From positions 1-17,836 of the forward strand of contig JAKALH010000011.1 in assembly GCA_021813225.1 (NCBI GenBank): a stretch of 17,836 bases of DNA, in the 5' to 3' direction. Both the position numbers and the translations under genes were made by a program. The DNA comes from Chloroflexota bacterium. GTDB taxonomy: Bacteria; Chloroflexota; Anaerolineae; J036; Brachytrichaceae. This document shows, one piece after another, positions 15,914 through 17,836 of the stretch (position 1 is the first letter of the stretch; each line of letters begins with the position of its first letter). The notes beneath the pieces are model-generated. The model was not told the DNA's origin. It made no database searches and saw only the letters and a list, made by a program, of their open reading frames with translations.

Positions 15914-15943
15914 TTTGGCACAGGCAAGCCGTGCAGTGTCAAA
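15914..15943. promoter_or_regulatory. Dyad, candidate operator upstream of the SIS-domain gene
   Basis: TTTGGCAC (15914-15921) and GTGTCAAA (15936-15943) are inverted arms with one mismatch and 14 nt between them; their centres are 22 bp apart, about two helical turns. The spacing suits a dimeric repressor or activator. The binder is unknown. Confidence 0.35.
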
Positions 15944-16010
15944 TGAACAATGCGAGTGGTGGCGTATGAACCAGAGCATCGAAACCGTCTTTTATGTATG
16001 CCTCGGTGTA

Positions 16011-16039
16011 TTTACCCGCCGCGCCGCACCTCTAACAAT
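16011..16039 (+). promoter_or_regulatory. Weak promoter candidate for the SIS/CPBP genes
   Basis: TTTACC (16011-16016), 17-nt spacer, AACAAT (16034-16039). Each box has four of six consensus bases. It is supported mainly by position, about 28 nt before the proposed start codon. Confidence 0.3.
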
Positions 16040-16066
16040 AAAGAACGCTGATAAAGGGAGGCCACC

Positions 16067-16828
16067 ATAGACACGCTTGCCGCTGACCGCTATTTCGACG
16101 CCGCCGAACAGGTGCTGGCGACGGTGCGCCGCACGCAGACCGAAGCCATCCGGCGCGCCGCGGAGGCCATCGCCGCCGCACTGGCCGATAGAAAAGTATG
16201 GCACTTCCTCGACCAGGGGCATACCGGCGAAGAGTTCGTCGGGCGCACCGGCGGCCTGATCGCCCTCAACCCCATCAGGATCAACCTGGACGTGCACCAC
16301 CAGTCGCCGCTGCCGCGTTTCCGCAGCGGCGAAGCGTCGGCGTTCGACTATGTCGCCTATCGTAAGGGCGACGTGCCCATCGACTTCATCCTCGATAAAT
16401 GCCAGATCGCCCCGGGCGACATCATGATGATTCACTCGGTGTCCGGCTCGCGCGGCATGCCCATCAGCCTGGCCATCGGCGCAAAGGCGCGCGGCGCCAC
16501 GGTGCTGGCGATCACCTCTCTCACCTACAGCAACTCGCTGCAGCCGGTGCATCCCAGCGGGAAGCGGCTGTACGAAGTGGCCGATCTCGTCATCGACGAT
16601 TGTGGCCCGGCCGGGGATACGCTGCTGAAGATCGACGGCATGGACGAGGAAGTATGCGCCAGTTCCGGCCTCAGCTTCGTGTACATCATGTGGGCGCTGG
16701 AAGCCGAAATCAGCGCCCTGCTGGTTCGGCGCGGCATCGCCCCGCACGTCTATCGCAACGCCAACCTGCCCGGCGCACAACAGGTGAATGAATCAATCGC
16801 GCGGGCCTATGCGGAAGAGGGGCTATAG
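16067..16828 (+). CDS. UPF0309-like SIS-domain protein, apparently with an ATA start codon
   Basis: A protein of about 253 residues with a sugar-isomerase (SIS) domain, closest in pattern to the UPF0309 family. Visible motifs are WHFLDQGHTGEEFVGRTGGL (position of the usual GTGHS loop), PGDIMMIHSVSGSRGMPISL (SIS phosphosugar-binding loop), TVLAITSLTY, then HPSGKRLYEVADLVIDD, and VYRNANLPGAQQ near the end. SIS domains bind or isomerise phosphosugars; the substrate is unknown. The first standard start in frame is GTG 16112, but the 15 codons before it encode DTLAADRYFDAAEQ, which matches the expected N-terminus. GGGAGG (16056-16061) is 5 nt before the ATA at 16067, and the in-frame TAA at 16052 leaves no ATG, GTG or TTG. 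So either AUA initiates here or a base is wrong. The CPBP gene begins 2 nt after the stop. Confidence 0.82.
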   Translation: MDTLAADRYFDAAEQVLATVRRTQTEAIRRAAEAIAAALADRKVWHFLDQGHTGEEFVGRTGGLIALNPIRINLDVHHQSPLPRFRSGEASAFDYVAYRKGDVPIDFILDKCQIAPGDIMMIHSVSGSRGMPISLAIGAKARGATVLAITSLTYSNSLQPVHPSGKRLYEVADLVIDDCGPAGDTLLKIDGMDEEVCASSGLSFVYIMWALEAEISALLVRRGIAPHVYRNANLPGAQQVNESIARAYAEEGL

Positions 16829-16830
16829 CT

Positions 16831-17526
16831 ATGGTCGATTACCGACCCAGCCTGGCCGGCACGACCAGCGCCCTGCAGAAAGCAGCCAGCCGCATGCCGC
16901 TGTGGCTGGAATTCAGCCTGATCATCGGCCTGTGCGTCGGGCAGGCTTTCCTGCACTCCGCACAGACGCTGTTCGTCGACGCCAGGACGGTCACGCGCGT
17001 GTTGACCGACCAGGCTGCCGCCGTCAACGCGCTGCTTGACATGCTGGCTGTCGCCCTCACGCTGGGGCTTTTGAAGGCGCGCGGCTGGAAACTGTCCGAC
17101 TTGCTGCCCATCAAGCCGGCATGGAGCGGGCTGTTCGCGGGCCTGGCGCTGCTGGCCGCCTACCGCGTCATCTCAATCGTCGTGTATATTGTCCTGTCCG
17201 GCATCAACGGCGGGCCGCTGGCCGCCATCAACTACGGCAACCAGCTTACGCCTCTCGGCGCCATCGCCTCATCCGTGGATGCCGCCTTCATCGAGGAACT
17301 CATCACCCTCGGCTATGTGCTGCACGTGCTGAAGGATAAGGGTGCCTTCTACGCCATCACCGCCAGCACGTTCATCCGGCTGGCTGTGCACCTGTCGCAG
17401 GGGCCGGTGGAGCTGGCCGTCGTCGTGCCGATGGGAATCCTGTTCGGCATCCTGTACTGGCGCAATCGCAACCTGTGGCCGCTGCTGGTTGCGCACGGCC
17501 TGTTCACATTGATCACGCTGGTCTGA
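16831..17526 (+). CDS. CPBP-family (Abi/CAAX protease-like) membrane protein with degenerate motifs
   Basis: A 231-residue protein with about six membrane helices and the CPBP layout. Motif 1 keeps Glu155-Glu156, but the EExxxR arginine is replaced by Leu160 (EELITLGY). Motif 2 keeps His187, but the usual Phe four residues before it is Arg183. Motif 3 keeps His222 (VAHGLFT), with Thr226 where Asn or Asp is common. GILFGILYWRNRNLWPLL is typical of the family's last helices. CPBP members are intramembrane glutamic proteases or pseudo-enzymes used in prenyl-protein processing and bacteriocin immunity. With both glutamates and both histidines kept, some activity is possible. GAAGAGGGG lies 8 nt upstream of the ATG inside the end of the SIS gene, and the gap is 2 nt, so the two are co-translated. 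Confidence 0.78.
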   Translation: MVDYRPSLAGTTSALQKAASRMPLWLEFSLIIGLCVGQAFLHSAQTLFVDARTVTRVLTDQAAAVNALLDMLAVALTLGLLKARGWKLSDLLPIKPAWSGLFAGLALLAAYRVISIVVYIVLSGINGGPLAAINYGNQLTPLGAIASSVDAAFIEELITLGYVLHVLKDKGAFYAITASTFIRLAVHLSQGPVELAVVVPMGILFGILYWRNRNLWPLLVAHGLFTLITLV

Positions 17527-17555
17527 GACGCCCGAAAATGGCGCCGCCCGGCGGT

Positions 17556-17561
17556 TATAAT
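17556..17561 (+). promoter_or_regulatory. -10 box of the Tat-component gene
   Basis: A perfect TATAAT, 20 nt before the ATG at 17582 and 29 nt after the CPBP stop. No good -35 sequence is found at 16-18 nt. The short leader holds a GGGG that could serve as a weak Shine-Dalgarno. Confidence 0.5.
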
Positions 17562-17581
17562 TCCATGCAGGGGCAGGTGTC

Positions 17582-17836
17582 ATGTTTGGTATCCAACCGA
17601 TCCATATCATCGTCGTCGTCATTGTGGCGCTGCTCATCTTCGGGCCGGAGCGGCTGCCGCAGATGGGGCGCGACCTGGCGCGCACGCTCAACGAGTTCCG
17701 CAAAGGCGCCGACCAGATGACGCGCGGTTTCACCGAGGAAGTCTCCAAGCCGCTCGATCAGGCCATGGCTGACCCGGTCTTGTGCGCCAACTGCAATGCC
17801 ATCAATCCCGGAGGCGCGGCGTTCTGCAACAAGTGC
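17582..17836 (+). CDS. TatA/TatB-like translocase subunit with C-terminal zinc ribbon (3' end outside window)
   Basis: The first 85 codons are visible. Residues about 4-18 (IQPIHIIVVVIVALLIF) form the single short membrane helix. FGPERLPQMGRDLARTL then forms the hinge and amphipathic helix diagnostic of TatA/TatB, components of the twin-arginine pathway for folded proteins. After a polar stretch (FTEEVSKPLDQAMA), the sequence turns into LCANCNAINPGGAAFCNKC, a CxxC...CxxC zinc-ribbon of the kind usually found at the ends of regulatory or scaffold proteins, not in Tat subunits. The ATG at 17582 follows a TATAAT box. TatA and TatB cannot be told apart from this part alone, and the length after the ribbon is unknown. 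Confidence 0.85.
   Translation, partial: MFGIQPIHIIVVVIVALLIFGPERLPQMGRDLARTLNEFRKGADQMTRGFTEEVSKPLDQAMADPVLCANCNAINPGGAAFCNKC

Larger units (their letters stand above)
15765..16066. other. Non-coding stretch before the SIS-domain gene
   Basis: No credible gene lies here: the possible reading frames lack Shine-Dalgarno sites and look non-biological. It contains two dyads with matching 22-bp centre spacing (15800-15827 and 15914-15943), a possible bulged stem around 15815-15852, and a weak promoter candidate (TTTACC at 16011-16016, 17 nt, AACAAT at 16034-16039) just upstream of the next gene. A long regulated leader or a small RNA is possible but not shown. Confidence 0.45.

Overview
The window is high-GC DNA coding on both strands with short intergenic gaps, and reads as chromosomal sequence from an environmental bacterium. 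The gene mix (a lipoprotein MacA-like adaptor with a MacB-type ABC transporter but no visible TolC, a NarL-type two-component pair, polyprenyl-phosphate glycosyltransferases, a baeRF-family protein, and a Tat component with a zinc ribbon) would suit a Chloroflexota-like lineage. No rRNA, tRNA or universal marker is present, so that placement is a low-confidence inference. I saw no CRISPR array, insertion sequence, phage gene or tRNA.

Left part (1-4297), all on the minus strand. A MazEF toxin-antitoxin pair sits at the left edge; the toxin runs off the window. Its promoter overlaps a 20-bp near-palindrome, the probable autoregulatory operator. After a non-coding gap come a PII-like small protein whose gene overlaps the 3' end of a CPA2-type cation/proton antiporter gene, a HEAT-repeat protein, and a baeRF release-factor-like protein ending at a textbook intrinsic terminator. 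The antiporter and HEAT genes both have a -10-like hexamer exactly 7 nt before the ATG and no Shine-Dalgarno, which suggests leaderless mRNAs.

Centre (4635-15035), all on the plus strand, looks like one functional island. It starts with a tripartite MacAB-like exporter: lipoprotein adaptor, an ATPase carrying an unusual C-terminal four-helix membrane domain resembling DUF6069, and an FtsX/MacB permease. Next comes a NarL-family sensor kinase with its own promoter and a hairpin leader. Then follow a polyprenyl-lipid-linked glycosylation cassette (LPG-synthase-like membrane protein, DPM1/ArnC-like GT2, GT39/ArnT-like transferase, coupled by ATGA and TGATG overlaps) and a NarL/LuxR response regulator. 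The kinase and regulator are thus separated by three envelope-sugar genes. My working hypothesis is an envelope-stress module in which one two-component system controls an exporter and surface glycan decoration.

Right part (15160-17836), plus strand. A small secreted helical protein is closed by an intrinsic terminator. A 358-bp non-coding stretch with two dyads follows. Then come a UPF0309-like SIS-domain protein whose only well-placed start codon is ATA, a CPBP-family membrane protein with degenerate motifs, and a TatA/TatB-like protein with a C-terminal zinc ribbon, cut by the window edge.
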